The translations under genes were made by a program, and so were the position numbers. 64,000 bases of DNA, taken from the NCBI RefSeq assembly GCF_042427745.1, contig NZ_JBHMFA010000001.1. One strand, written 5' to 3'. The notes below the pieces were generated by a model. The model was not told the DNA's origin and did no database searches. It saw only the letters and a list, made by a program, of their open reading frames with translations. Positions within the stretch are counted from its first letter, which is position 1, and every line of letters starts with the position of its first letter. The DNA comes from Algibacter miyuki (lineage in GTDB: Bacteria; Bacteroidota; Bacteroidia; Flavobacteriales; Flavobacteriaceae). Positions 35,006 to 43,190 of this stretch are shown here, piece after piece.

Positions 35006-37744
35006 ATGGATAAATTTTCATTTTTAAATGCAGCACATACAGCATATTTTGCCGATTTATACGAGCAATATTTGCAAAGTCCAGATTCGGTAGAGCCGAG
35101 TTGGAGAGCCTTTTTTCAAGGGTATGATTTTGGTAGTGAAAACGCCGAATTTAACGAAGAAATTGTAGAGAGTGCTTCTACAAAAATACCAGAACACGTA
35201 CAGAAAGAATTTCAAGTTGTAAGACTTATTGATGGTTATAGAATGCGCGGGCATTTGTTTACTAAAACAAATCCTGTACGCGATCGCCGTTCGTATTCAC
35301 CAACTTTAGAACTCGAAAATTTCGGTCTTACCGCAAACGATTTAGATACCGTTTTTAATGCGGGAGAAATTTTAGGCATAGGTGTAAAAACACTACGTGA
35401 AATTGTTGTTCACCTAGAAAAAATATATTGTAGTTCTATTGGTATAGAATACATGTATTTGCGTAACCCAGAAGTTATCGCATGGTGGCAAGAGCAGCTT
35501 AATGCTAATGACAATCAGCCTAATTTTTCTGCGGAAACCAAAAAATATATTCTTTCAAAATTAAATCAAGCAGTTACTTTCGAGAACTTTTTGCAAACAA
35601 AATATGTTGGGCAAAAACGTTTTTCATTAGAAGGTGGCGAGTCGCTTATACCAGCCATTAGTAATGTGCTTTTTTATGCTGTTGAAAAATACGGTGTTAA
35701 AGAATGTGTATTAGGTATGGCACATCGTGGTCGTTTAAGTACACTTATAAATATTTTTAGAAAACCTGTTAACGAACTGTTTAGCGAGTTTGATGGAAAA
35801 GATTTTGAAGATGTTGATATTGATGGTGATGTAAAATACCACTTAGGATTAACACTTGATAAAACGTACCAAAACGGTAAAAATATTAAGATGAATTTGG
35901 TTCCGAATCCATCGCATCTTGAAACCGTAGCGCCTGTTGCCGAAGGGATTACACGGGCTAAAATTGACAGTGATTATGATGGAGACGACTCTAAAATACT
36001 ACCTATTATTGTGCATGGTGATGCCGCTATTGCAGGTCAGGGTATTGTTTATGAGGTAGCCCAAATGAGTAAGCTTGCTGGTTACAAAACTGGAGGAACC
36101 GTACATATTGTTGTAAACAACCAAATTGGTTTTACAACCAATTATTTAGATGCACGATCTAGCACCTACTGTACTGATGTGGCTAAAGTAACCTTATCTC
36201 CCGTGTTACACGTTAACGCAGACGATGCTGAAGCTGTTGTTCACGCTGTAGAAATGGCATTAGAATACAGAATGCGATACAAAAAGGATGTCTATATCGA
36301 TTTATTAGGCTATAGAAAATATGGTCATAATGAAGGTGATGAGCCAAGATTTACACAGCCTAAATTATATAAGGAAATTGCGAAACATGCCAATCCGTTT
36401 AAAATTTATGCAGATAAATTAATTGCTGAAAAAACAGTAGATCAGGCATATGTTGATGGCATTATTTCAGATTTTAAAGATACCTTAGAAAAAGAATATA
36501 CAAAATCGAAAGAAGCAAAATCTTCGAAAGTACGTGAGTTTATGTCCGAACGTTGGACCGGTTTTGAACGCCAAGGTGTACAGTCTATGCTTATCTCTGA
36601 AGATACAAGTTATCCGAAGGAAAACTTAGAAGCGATTTCTAAAGTGGTTTCTACAGTGCCTAAAGGAGTGAAGTTTTTGCGCAAAGCGGAACGTATTCTT
36701 GCTGGTCGTGAAAAAATGGTTTTTGAAACCGATACTTTAGACTGGGGAATGGCTGAAACTTTAGCATACGGAAGTTTACTTGAAGAAGGATTTAATGTTC
36801 GTATCTCTGGACAAGACGTAGAGCGTGGAACTTTTAGCCACCGTCATGCTATTTTACGGGATGAAATTTCAGAAGAACGTATTAATTTGTTAAATACAAA
36901 TCCGGAAAATAAAGGTAAAATGGATATTTATAATTCATTTTTATCAGAATATGGCGTACTTGGTTTCGATTATGGTTACGCCATGGCAAACCCTAATACA
37001 CTAACCATTTGGGAAGCTCAATTTGGAGATTTCAGTAATGGAGCTCAAATTATATTCGATCAATATTTGTCGGCTGCCGAAGATAAGTGGAAAGCGCAAA
37101 ATGGTATCGTTGTTTTGTTACCACACGGTTATGAAGGGCAGGGCTCTGAGCATTCTTCTGCTAGAATAGAGCGTTACTTACAATTATGTGGTGATGATAA
37201 TATGATTGTTGCCGATTGTACAACACCTGGAAACATGTTCCATTTGTTACGTCGCCAAATGAAACGTAATTATAGAAAACCATTAATTGTTTTCACTCCT
37301 AAAAGTTTATTACGTCATCCAAAAGCCGTGTCAAGCATAAAAGATTTGTCTACTGGGCAGTTCGAAGAAGTAATTGATGATACCATAAACCCAACGAATG
37401 TTAAGAAATTAGTGTTCTGTACAGGGAAATTCTATTACGATTTATTAGCTGAAAGAGAAGAACTTGGAAATGAGAGCGTGGCCTTAGTAAGGTTAGAGCA
37501 GTTATTCCCACTTCATCTAGAAAAAATACAAGCTGTTATTGATAGATATCCAAACGTAGAAAATTATGTTTGGGCACAAGAAGAACCAAAAAACATGGGG
37601 GCTTGGAGTCATATGGCACAACGTATGGATTTAGTGAAGTTAGAAGTTTCATCACGTCCATATAGTTCTGTTCCTGCACCAGGTTCTAGTACTAGAGATA
37701 AAAGAAGACAACGTCGTGTTATCGATGAAGTTTTTGGGAATTAA
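35006..37744 (+). CDS. sucA: 2-oxoglutarate dehydrogenase E1 component
   Basis: The thiamine-diphosphate-dependent E1 subunit decarboxylates 2-oxoglutarate in the TCA cycle. Its 912 residues match SucA. The N-terminal docking helix with Tyr-Leu-Gln-Ser-Pro (YEQYLQSPDSVEPSWRAFF) binds E2. The ThDP/Mg site is in VHGDAAIAGQGIVYEV and VVNNQIGFTTN; GMAHRGRLSTLINIF and QGSEHSSARIERYLQL are other family blocks. Directly followed by sucB (40-bp gap), with one terminator behind both. The E3 subunit is elsewhere in the genome. Confidence 0.96.
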   Translation: MDKFSFLNAAHTAYFADLYEQYLQSPDSVEPSWRAFFQGYDFGSENAEFNEEIVESASTKIPEHVQKEFQVVRLIDGYRMRGHLFTKTNPVRDRRSYSPTLELENFGLTANDLDTVFNAGEILGIGVKTLREIVVHLEKIYCSSIGIEYMYLRNPEVIAWWQEQLNANDNQPNFSAETKKYILSKLNQAVTFENFLQTKYVGQKRFSLEGGESLIPAISNVLFYAVEKYGVKECVLGMAHRGRLSTLINIFRKPVNELFSEFDGKDFEDVDIDGDVKYHLGLTLDKTYQNGKNIKMNLVPNPSHLETVAPVAEGITRAKIDSDYDGDDSKILPIIVHGDAAIAGQGIVYEVAQMSKLAGYKTGGTVHIVVNNQIGFTTNYLDARSSTYCTDVAKVTLSPVLHVNADDAEAVVHAVEMALEYRMRYKKDVYIDLLGYRKYGHNEGDEPRFTQPKLYKEIAKHANPFKIYADKLIAEKTVDQAYVDGIISDFKDTLEKEYTKSKEAKSSKVREFMSERWTGFERQGVQSMLISEDTSYPKENLEAISKVVSTVPKGVKFLRKAERILAGREKMVFETDTLDWGMAETLAYGSLLEEGFNVRISGQDVERGTFSHRHAILRDEISEERINLLNTNPENKGKMDIYNSFLSEYGVLGFDYGYAMANPNTLTIWEAQFGDFSNGAQIIFDQYLSAAEDKWKAQNGIVVLLPHGYEGQGSEHSSARIERYLQLCGDDNMIVADCTTPGNMFHLLRRQMKRNYRKPLIVFTPKSLLRHPKAVSSIKDLSTGQFEEVIDDTINPTNVKKLVFCTGKFYYDLLAEREELGNESVALVRLEQLFPLHLEKIQAVIDRYPNVENYVWAQEEPKNMGAWSHMAQRMDLVKLEVSSRPYSSVPAPGSSTRDKRRQRRVIDEVFGN

Positions 37745-37784
37745 AGAAAAAAATAAAATTCATATACCATTAAAATTATAAAAA

Positions 37785-38990
37785 ATGATTTTAGAAATGA
37801 AAGTGCCTTCACCAGGCGAGTCTATTACAGAAGTAGAAATTGCTACTTGGTTAGTTGAAGATGGCGATTACGTTGAAAAAGACCAAGCCATTGCTGAAGT
37901 AGATAGTGATAAAGCAACTTTAGAATTACCTGCAGAAGCAAGTGGAATAATCACGCTTAAAGCGGAAGAAGGCGATGCTGTCGAAGTTGGAGCGGTTGTT
38001 TGTTTAATTGATACAAGCGCAGAAAAACCAGCTGGTGGTGAAGCACCAAAAGCGGAAGTTAAAGCAGAAGCTCCAAAGGCTGAAGCACCAAAAGCAACTG
38101 AAGCAAAAACATACGCTACAGGTACAGCAAGTCCGGCAGCTAAAAAAGTTTTAGCTGAAAAAGGAATTGATGCTACATCGGTTTCAGGAACAGGAAAAGC
38201 AGGACGTATTACTAAAGAAGATGCCGTAAATGCAGTGCCTTCAATGGGAACGCCAACTGGCGGTAACCGTGGTACGTCTAGAAGTAAAATGTCTATGTTA
38301 CGTAGAAAAGTAGCCGAACGTTTAGTTGAGGTGAAAAATACAACGGCTATGTTAACCACGTTTAACGAGGTTGATATGTCTCCTATATTTGCCTTACGTT
38401 CAGAATATAAAGAAACCTTCAAAGCCAAACATGGCGTTGGTTTAGGGTTTATGAGTTTCTTTACTTTAGCTGTGGTTAGAGCATTAGAAATGTACCCTGC
38501 AGTAAATTCAATGATGGATGGCAAAGAAATGTTATCATATGATTTCTGCGATATTAGTATCGCCGTTTCAGGCCCAAAAGGATTAATGGTTCCTGTAATT
38601 CGTAATGCTGAAAACTTATCGTTTAGAGGTGTAGAATCGGAAGTGAAACGTTTAGCGCTTCGTGCTAGAGATGGTCAAATTACTGTTGATGAGATGACGG
38701 GTGGAACATTTACAATTACTAATGGTGGTGTATTCGGATCTATGTTATCTACTCCAATTATTAACCCACCACAAAGTGGAATTTTAGGAATGCACAACAT
38801 TGTAGAGCGCCCAGTGGCAATCGATGGTCAAGTTGTAATTCGTCCAATAATGTATGTGGCATTATCTTACGATCATAGAATTATTGATGGTAAAGAGAGT
38901 GTAGGGTTCTTAGTCGCTGTAAAAGAAGCTCTAGAAAATCCAACAGAATTATTAATGAACAATGATGTTAAAAAGGCTTTAGAGCTTTAG
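37785..38990 (+). CDS. sucB: Dihydrolipoamide succinyltransferase (E2 of 2-oxoglutarate dehydrogenase)
   Basis: The 401-residue E2 transfers succinyl groups to CoA. One lipoyl domain (1-76) carries the lipoyl Lys43 in VDSDKATLELPA. An Ala/Pro/Lys/Glu-rich hinge with repeated EAPKAE units follows. Next is the peripheral subunit-binding domain (ASPAAKKVLAEKGIDATSV), then the catalytic core ending SYDHRIIDGKESVGFL, where the His is catalytic. The hinge repeats may vary in number between strains. It is second gene of the sucAB operon with a strong terminator 22 bp behind the stop. Confidence 0.96.
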   Translation: MILEMKVPSPGESITEVEIATWLVEDGDYVEKDQAIAEVDSDKATLELPAEASGIITLKAEEGDAVEVGAVVCLIDTSAEKPAGGEAPKAEVKAEAPKAEAPKATEAKTYATGTASPAAKKVLAEKGIDATSVSGTGKAGRITKEDAVNAVPSMGTPTGGNRGTSRSKMSMLRRKVAERLVEVKNTTAMLTTFNEVDMSPIFALRSEYKETFKAKHGVGLGFMSFFTLAVVRALEMYPAVNSMMDGKEMLSYDFCDISIAVSGPKGLMVPVIRNAENLSFRGVESEVKRLALRARDGQITVDEMTGGTFTITNGGVFGSMLSTPIINPPQSGILGMHNIVERPVAIDGQVVIRPIMYVALSYDHRIIDGKESVGFLVAVKEALENPTELLMNNDVKKALEL

Positions 38991-39011
38991 TAACGATAAG
39001 TTTTATAATAT

Positions 39012-39050
39012 AAAAGGGTCTTTCTTCAATTGAAGAAAGACCCTTTTTTT
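39012..39050. terminator. Terminator of sucAB
   Basis: A perfect palindromic stem AAAGGGTCTTTCTTCAATTG with its complement, followed by seven T on the plus strand. It can also stop leftward transcripts from the small gene at 39075-39191. Confidence 0.92.
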
Positions 39051-39074
39051 AGGAGGTTAATTTTTTTTTACTTT

Positions 39075-39191
39075 TTAAAATAACATGTAGAGGTTCAGTG
39101 AGATGACGAGAGCAGCTAAAATAAAAAGTACGATTAAAACGAGCTTGTTAATTTTGGTTTCATCTTGATGCATGGTTTTGGTTTTAAACAT
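39075..39191 (-). CDS. Putative 38-residue single-helix membrane protein
   Basis: A short frame not wider than 38 codons: ATG at 39189-39191, stop TTA at 39075-39077. The peptide has a polar start (MFKTKTMHQDETK) and one hydrophobic helix (LVLIVLFILAALVISLNLY). This composition is far from random for AT-rich DNA and is typical of flavobacterial small membrane proteins. An internal Met at position 7 is an alternative start. No promoter was identified. Confidence 0.45.
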   Translation of the reverse strand: MFKTKTMHQDETKINKLVLIVLFILAALVISLNLYMLF

Positions 39192-39270
39192 GTATTCTTG
39201 GTTTTGTAATAAAAAAGAGATATTTTGAACGTATCCAGTTTTTATTGAGGTTTTACTTATGGGTGTTGTA

Positions 39271-39335
39271 TAATAGCACTGTAAAGGTATGTTGTATTAA
39301 GCTTAAAAAAAATACGCTTTTCTACGTATTTTTAT
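39271..39335. repeat. 65-bp direct repeat, copy 1, with hairpin
   Basis: Aligns without gaps to 39431-39495 at 54 of 65 positions; both begin TAATAGCACTGTAAAG and end TCTACGTATTTTTAT. The right half contains AAAATACG and CGTATTTTT, a hairpin that resembles a terminator on either strand. Confidence 0.65.
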
Positions 39336-39372
39336 CCCCAAGAAGGTTTGTTGAAGTGAATTTTGGAAATAC

Positions 39373-39410
39373 AAAAAGCTCTAAATCATTACAATTTAGA
39401 GCTTTTTTTT
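39373..39410. terminator. Strong hairpin without an obvious gene in front
   Basis: AAAGCTCTAAAT and ATTTAGAGCTTT pair over CATTACA and are followed by eight T on the plus strand. On this strand the nearest gene end is sucB, which already has its own terminator; a small RNA or read-through control is possible. Confidence 0.6.
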
Positions 39411-39430
39411 AATTCTCCCTAAGAACTAAT

Positions 39431-39495
39431 TAATAGCACTGTAAAGATATATGTTATTGAGGGAATAAAAAATACGCACTTCTACGTATTTTTAT
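39431..39495. repeat. 65-bp direct repeat, copy 2, overlapping the regulator stop codon
   Basis: Second copy of the repeat at 39271-39335. Its last bases include the stop codon of the response regulator gene (39492-39494), so on the minus strand the hairpin directly follows that gene and probably terminates the operon. Confidence 0.65.
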
Positions 39496-40121
39496 AAAAA
39501 TGCTTTATTTATATTGGCCCAAATGGCTAAAGAAGTTGGTTTTTTATCTAAATTTAGTTTAGCAACCATATTACTACGGTGTTTATCTACCGTGCGTATT
39601 GAAATAGAAAACTCGTTTGCAATATCTTGGCTTGTTTTGTTTTCAGAAATAAGGCGCACTATTTTTAATTCAGATTTTGTAAGAAGTTCTAAGTTTTTAG
39701 GCTTAACAATAGTGTTATGCTTCAGGTTTGGCGCTATTTCTTTACTGAAATAAGGCTTTCCTGTTAAAACTTGTTTGATGCAGGTTTCAATTTCTTCAAC
39801 AGCAAACTCTTTTAGAATGTACCCGAAAACGCCAGCATCAATGGCTTGATCGTAAACTTCTTCTTCTTTATCAAAAGTGATAAGTATAACTTTTGTTGGT
39901 AATTTATGCTTTTTACACGCTTGCGCAATTTCCAAACCTGTTTTATGCGGCATTCTAATATCAAGCACTGCAATTTCGGGCTCTAATTTCACTATTAAAT
40001 TATAAGCGGTATTGCCGTCCTGAGCGCTTCCGATAATATTAAATCCTTTGGAGGTTAAAAAGTCGGTAAGCCCACGCAACATGAGTGGATGATCATCGGC
40101 TATGACGATGGTTGTATTCAT
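39492..40121 (-). CDS. NarL/FixJ-type response regulator without adjacent kinase
   Basis: The 209-residue regulator has a receiver domain (1-120) with acidic Asp9/Asp10, phospho-acceptor Asp54 (AVLDIRMPH), and the late FGYILKEF Lys. A LuxR-type helix-turn-helix (145-205) follows with LLTKSELKIVRLISENKTSQDIANEF and SIRTVDKHRSNMVAKL. No histidine kinase lies nearby. It is the last gene of the leftward PKD-CHAT-retropepsin run, 50 bp after the retropepsin gene. I infer that it acts in that system or receives signals from a distant kinase. Confidence 0.92.
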   Translation of the reverse strand: MNTTIVIADDHPLMLRGLTDFLTSKGFNIIGSAQDGNTAYNLIVKLEPEIAVLDIRMPHKTGLEIAQACKKHKLPTKVILITFDKEEEVYDQAIDAGVFGYILKEFAVEEIETCIKQVLTGKPYFSKEIAPNLKHNTIVKPKNLELLTKSELKIVRLISENKTSQDIANEFSISIRTVDKHRSNMVAKLNLDKKPTSLAIWANINKAFL

Positions 40122-40171
40122 TAATGTGTTAGTAAGGGAGTGATAATTGCTATTTTGACTAAAGTAAACGA

Positions 40172-40615
40172 TTATAACTTCAAATACAAGTATTTTTTTT
40201 CATAATCAATAATGCCTTTTGCCTTTTTTAAAATATCAGCGCCAATAATACCGTCGACAGGTTTTGAATTATGATTAATTAGCGCTGTGTTTACATGCGA
40301 TAAATTGAACAAAACCAGCACCACCTTGTTGTTACTCCATTTGCCAATTTTAACTTTGTTTTTTTTAGACATTTTGGTGTCCATATCAATAGCTCCCGCG
40401 CCAGCGGCTTTTATTAAAGAATCTTCAGCTTTAAGCTTAAAAGTTTCAACAGCTTCAAAACCAACGCAAGAACTTGACGCTCCCGTGTCTAAAATAAAAA
40501 GGCCTTTTTTTCCATTGATAGACGCTTTAATTTCGAAATGATTCGTCTTGGTTAAATGCAGTTTTACTTTGGTATAACCTTTATTTAGAAGGAACTCTTG
40601 AAGGCTTTTGCTCAT
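40172..40615 (-). CDS. Retropepsin-like single-domain aspartic protease
   Basis: The 147-residue clan AA protease-like protein starts at 40613-40615 (MSKSLQEFLL). The catalytic motif is ILDTGASSSCVGF (Asp43-Thr-Gly), with a late hydrophobic-Gly strand VDGIIGADIL. Such proteins work as dimers, like retroviral proteases. No signal peptide is visible, so it should be cytoplasmic. Its first 35 bases overlap the end of the CHAT gene, which suggests translational coupling of the two proteases. The physiological substrate is unknown. Confidence 0.85.
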   Translation of the reverse strand: MSKSLQEFLLNKGYTKVKLHLTKTNHFEIKASINGKKGLFILDTGASSSCVGFEAVETFKLKAEDSLIKAAGAGAIDMDTKMSKKNKVKIGKWSNNKVVLVLFNLSHVNTALINHNSKPVDGIIGADILKKAKGIIDYEKKYLYLKL

Positions 40616-43160
40616 GGGTTTTTCGTTTGAGGCATAAAAATAGTATAAACACTGCAATTAATAGTGAGATTACAACATAAATGTAGTGGTTGTCTGGTTG
40701 TGGCTCTGAAAGTTGGCCATAGTAGACAAAGGCGCTCCAGTAATAAGGTGATTTTTTCAAATTACTGATTTCTTGGTTTTCGAGGTAGTTTATTTTCGAT
40801 TGCCAATTGGCTGTAAAAACTGACTGTTCCTGATTGTAATTTTGGTAAAAATCAGTCATAATCTGTGATGTTGATAAATCGTTTATTTGCCAAAGTGAAA
40901 ATAAAACGTTTTGAGCGCCGGCATATTGAAAACCACGGGCAATACTCATAGCGCCCTCACCTTTATAAAGCTTCCCTATGCCTGTTTCGCATGCACTCAA
41001 CACAACGAGGTTGCTATTTAAATCTAAGCTGTATAATTCATTTAAAAACAAGGTATCGTCATAAAATGAAAGGTTTGATGGTTTTATAAAATCGCCACTA
41101 CTCGCGTGTGTAGATAAATGAATAGTACCATAGTTTGGTGCGTTTTTAATGAAATTTGCTTTAGTTGCTTCCGCATTCATAAAAAGTTTTGAAGGCATTT
41201 CTTTTTTAATAGCTTGTGCTTCGGTTATAGAATACGAGAGTGTTTGGTTTGTGTTTTCAAAAACAGGAAAAAAGCCTAAAACATCTTGATTTTTATGATT
41301 TTTAGAAGGGTTTAAATACAGTGTAATACTGCTGTTGTACGTTATTGTTTGTGACTTAATTACAAAAGGCATTTTTGCAAACGCTGCAGTTTTCGTGGGG
41401 TTATTAAGTAAAGCTTCAAAAGGAACAAAGTTTAGAAAGCCATCAGGTATTATAATTACGTTTTTATGGTTTGAAAGCGCCTTAAAATTTAAAGTTTCAT
41501 AGAGGTTGAACGCCTGATTTGTATAATTCTGAATATCGTTGTTTATGTTTGAAGGCTCGTTAAAAAGTGTGATGAAGTTAGAAATATCAGACTTAACATC
41601 GGTATGTAATGGCAATCGATGTAGCTGAATGGTTTCACTTGAAATAATAAATTGATAAATACTGTTTTTACCATAAAAATACTCCGATAAAATGGCTTGA
41701 TCTTTTCGTAATTGAGATTTAAGCACATCGATAGAAAATACATCATTTTCTTCTGGATGAATTTCAGAAATTAGAGATTTCATCTGTTTTAACGCCATAC
41801 TTGTCACGCTAAGTTTTGTGCTTAAGTCGCTTATGGCTTCTGTACTTAAGTCCCTCTGAACTAATTGGCTTGTTAATTGTTCTTGCTGTTTCAATAGTTT
41901 GAATTCTTTCTGAAGCAAACTATCGTTGGGGAATTGTTGTAATTGTCGTTTTTTTAAAAACATATCTTTTAATACGGAAGCTTTGCTGTTTTCGGCATAT
42001 TGCAACGCACGAACTAAAAGTGATTTATTTTGAGTTTCAGAAAAACGATCGAATAAAATATCAATACATTTCTCACTTCGTATGCGGTTATTGGTTTCGT
42101 TTAAAATTTTAGTTTCCTGGGATGTCCAATTAGTTTGTAATAATTTAGAAACATAAAAACTAAGGTCTAAACTTTGTAAAGCCACGTCAGGATTTGTCTC
42201 AATTTCCGCATATAAATCGAAAATATCAATAAACTTGTTTTCAGCGTAAAGTATGTTTTTATCGGGCAAACTATTACTTTTTAACTGTGGAAGAAGTACT
42301 TTTAATGCAGCGTTTAAATGTGTGTAAACAGCATTGGGTTGTTTTAAAAAATAATAAAGTTGTGCTTCTTCAAGATGAATTTGTGCCTTATTACGTTGAG
42401 TGATTTTGTTTTTTAACTGTTCTTTTTTATAAGAAGAAAAAGGAACTAATGCCTTATTGTAATCTTTATTTTTTAAATGAATGAGGTAAGTGTTTCTGGC
42501 TTCATTTAAGTTAGATGAAAGGTTTGTTTCGCCTAGAATCGAAACTTCAGGAATTTGATTTAAAGCAATTAAACTTTCCGATTTAATTTGAAGTAAATGT
42601 GCTTTTTTATCTTCCGGAAGGTTTTTAATATTTAAGCCATTATCAACTGTTTTAATAACAGTTTTGTGTCTTCCTAAGGTGTAATATAGTTTTGCTAAAT
42701 TTATGGAGCCACTAATTTGATGGGGTGTATTTTTATTTTTTTTAGCTAAATAAACGTAACGGTTTATGGTGTTTAAAGCATTGGTAAAATCGCCTGTTTT
42801 TGTATATAATGTGCCTAGTGGGTTTAAGGCGTTTTCGATAATATCAAAATCTGAAATTTCAGAAAGTTCATTATCTTGATACCGTTTTAAAGCATCTTCA
42901 TAAGTTAAAATGGCTTCTTTTAACTGGCCTGCTTCAAATAAAAAGTAAGCTTTATGGGTTTGCAGAAAAACCAAGGCTAATTGTTCGTCTTGGGTTTTTA
43001 CTTCAGCTTTAAAGTTGTTTTCTCGTTTTTTTAAATGTTGAAGGGCACCTTGGTTTGGATTAGCAATAAAGGTTTCCGTAGTGATATATATAGTTTCTTC
43101 TAGAGTTTGAGAAAATCCGAAGCCGTAAATAAAGAAAAGTAGAAAATAGATTTTGTTCAT
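40581..43160 (-). CDS. Exported TPR-CHAT domain protease with C-terminal membrane anchor
   Basis: The 859-residue protein has a signal peptide (FLLFFIYGFGFSQ), a long array of tetratricopeptide-like helices (about 40-560), and a CHAT domain (about 570-815) of the caspase/separase clan. The catalytic His685 is in IHLSTHASSGD and Cys724 in VVLSACETGIGKLYKGEGAM, followed by GAQNVLFSLWQIND. A transmembrane helix (about 826-844) and KRK-containing tail end the protein, so the CHAT part should be periplasmic. CHAT proteases elsewhere act on partner proteins after a trigger, for instance in gasdermin or Craspase systems. Here it lies between a PKD-barrel gene and a retropepsin gene in an ECF-linked locus, so an envelope signal role is inferred. 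Confidence 0.88.
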   Translation of the reverse strand: MNKIYFLLFFIYGFGFSQTLEETIYITTETFIANPNQGALQHLKKRENNFKAEVKTQDEQLALVFLQTHKAYFLFEAGQLKEAILTYEDALKRYQDNELSEISDFDIIENALNPLGTLYTKTGDFTNALNTINRYVYLAKKNKNTPHQISGSINLAKLYYTLGRHKTVIKTVDNGLNIKNLPEDKKAHLLQIKSESLIALNQIPEVSILGETNLSSNLNEARNTYLIHLKNKDYNKALVPFSSYKKEQLKNKITQRNKAQIHLEEAQLYYFLKQPNAVYTHLNAALKVLLPQLKSNSLPDKNILYAENKFIDIFDLYAEIETNPDVALQSLDLSFYVSKLLQTNWTSQETKILNETNNRIRSEKCIDILFDRFSETQNKSLLVRALQYAENSKASVLKDMFLKKRQLQQFPNDSLLQKEFKLLKQQEQLTSQLVQRDLSTEAISDLSTKLSVTSMALKQMKSLISEIHPEENDVFSIDVLKSQLRKDQAILSEYFYGKNSIYQFIISSETIQLHRLPLHTDVKSDISNFITLFNEPSNINNDIQNYTNQAFNLYETLNFKALSNHKNVIIIPDGFLNFVPFEALLNNPTKTAAFAKMPFVIKSQTITYNSSITLYLNPSKNHKNQDVLGFFPVFENTNQTLSYSITEAQAIKKEMPSKLFMNAEATKANFIKNAPNYGTIHLSTHASSGDFIKPSNLSFYDDTLFLNELYSLDLNSNLVVLSACETGIGKLYKGEGAMSIARGFQYAGAQNVLFSLWQINDLSTSQIMTDFYQNYNQEQSVFTANWQSKINYLENQEISNLKKSPYYWSAFVYYGQLSEPQPDNHYIYVVISLLIAVFILFLCLKRKTHEQKPSRVPSK

Positions 43161-43190
43161 AATTTCGGCTAAGCAAAAAGTACTTCAGAT

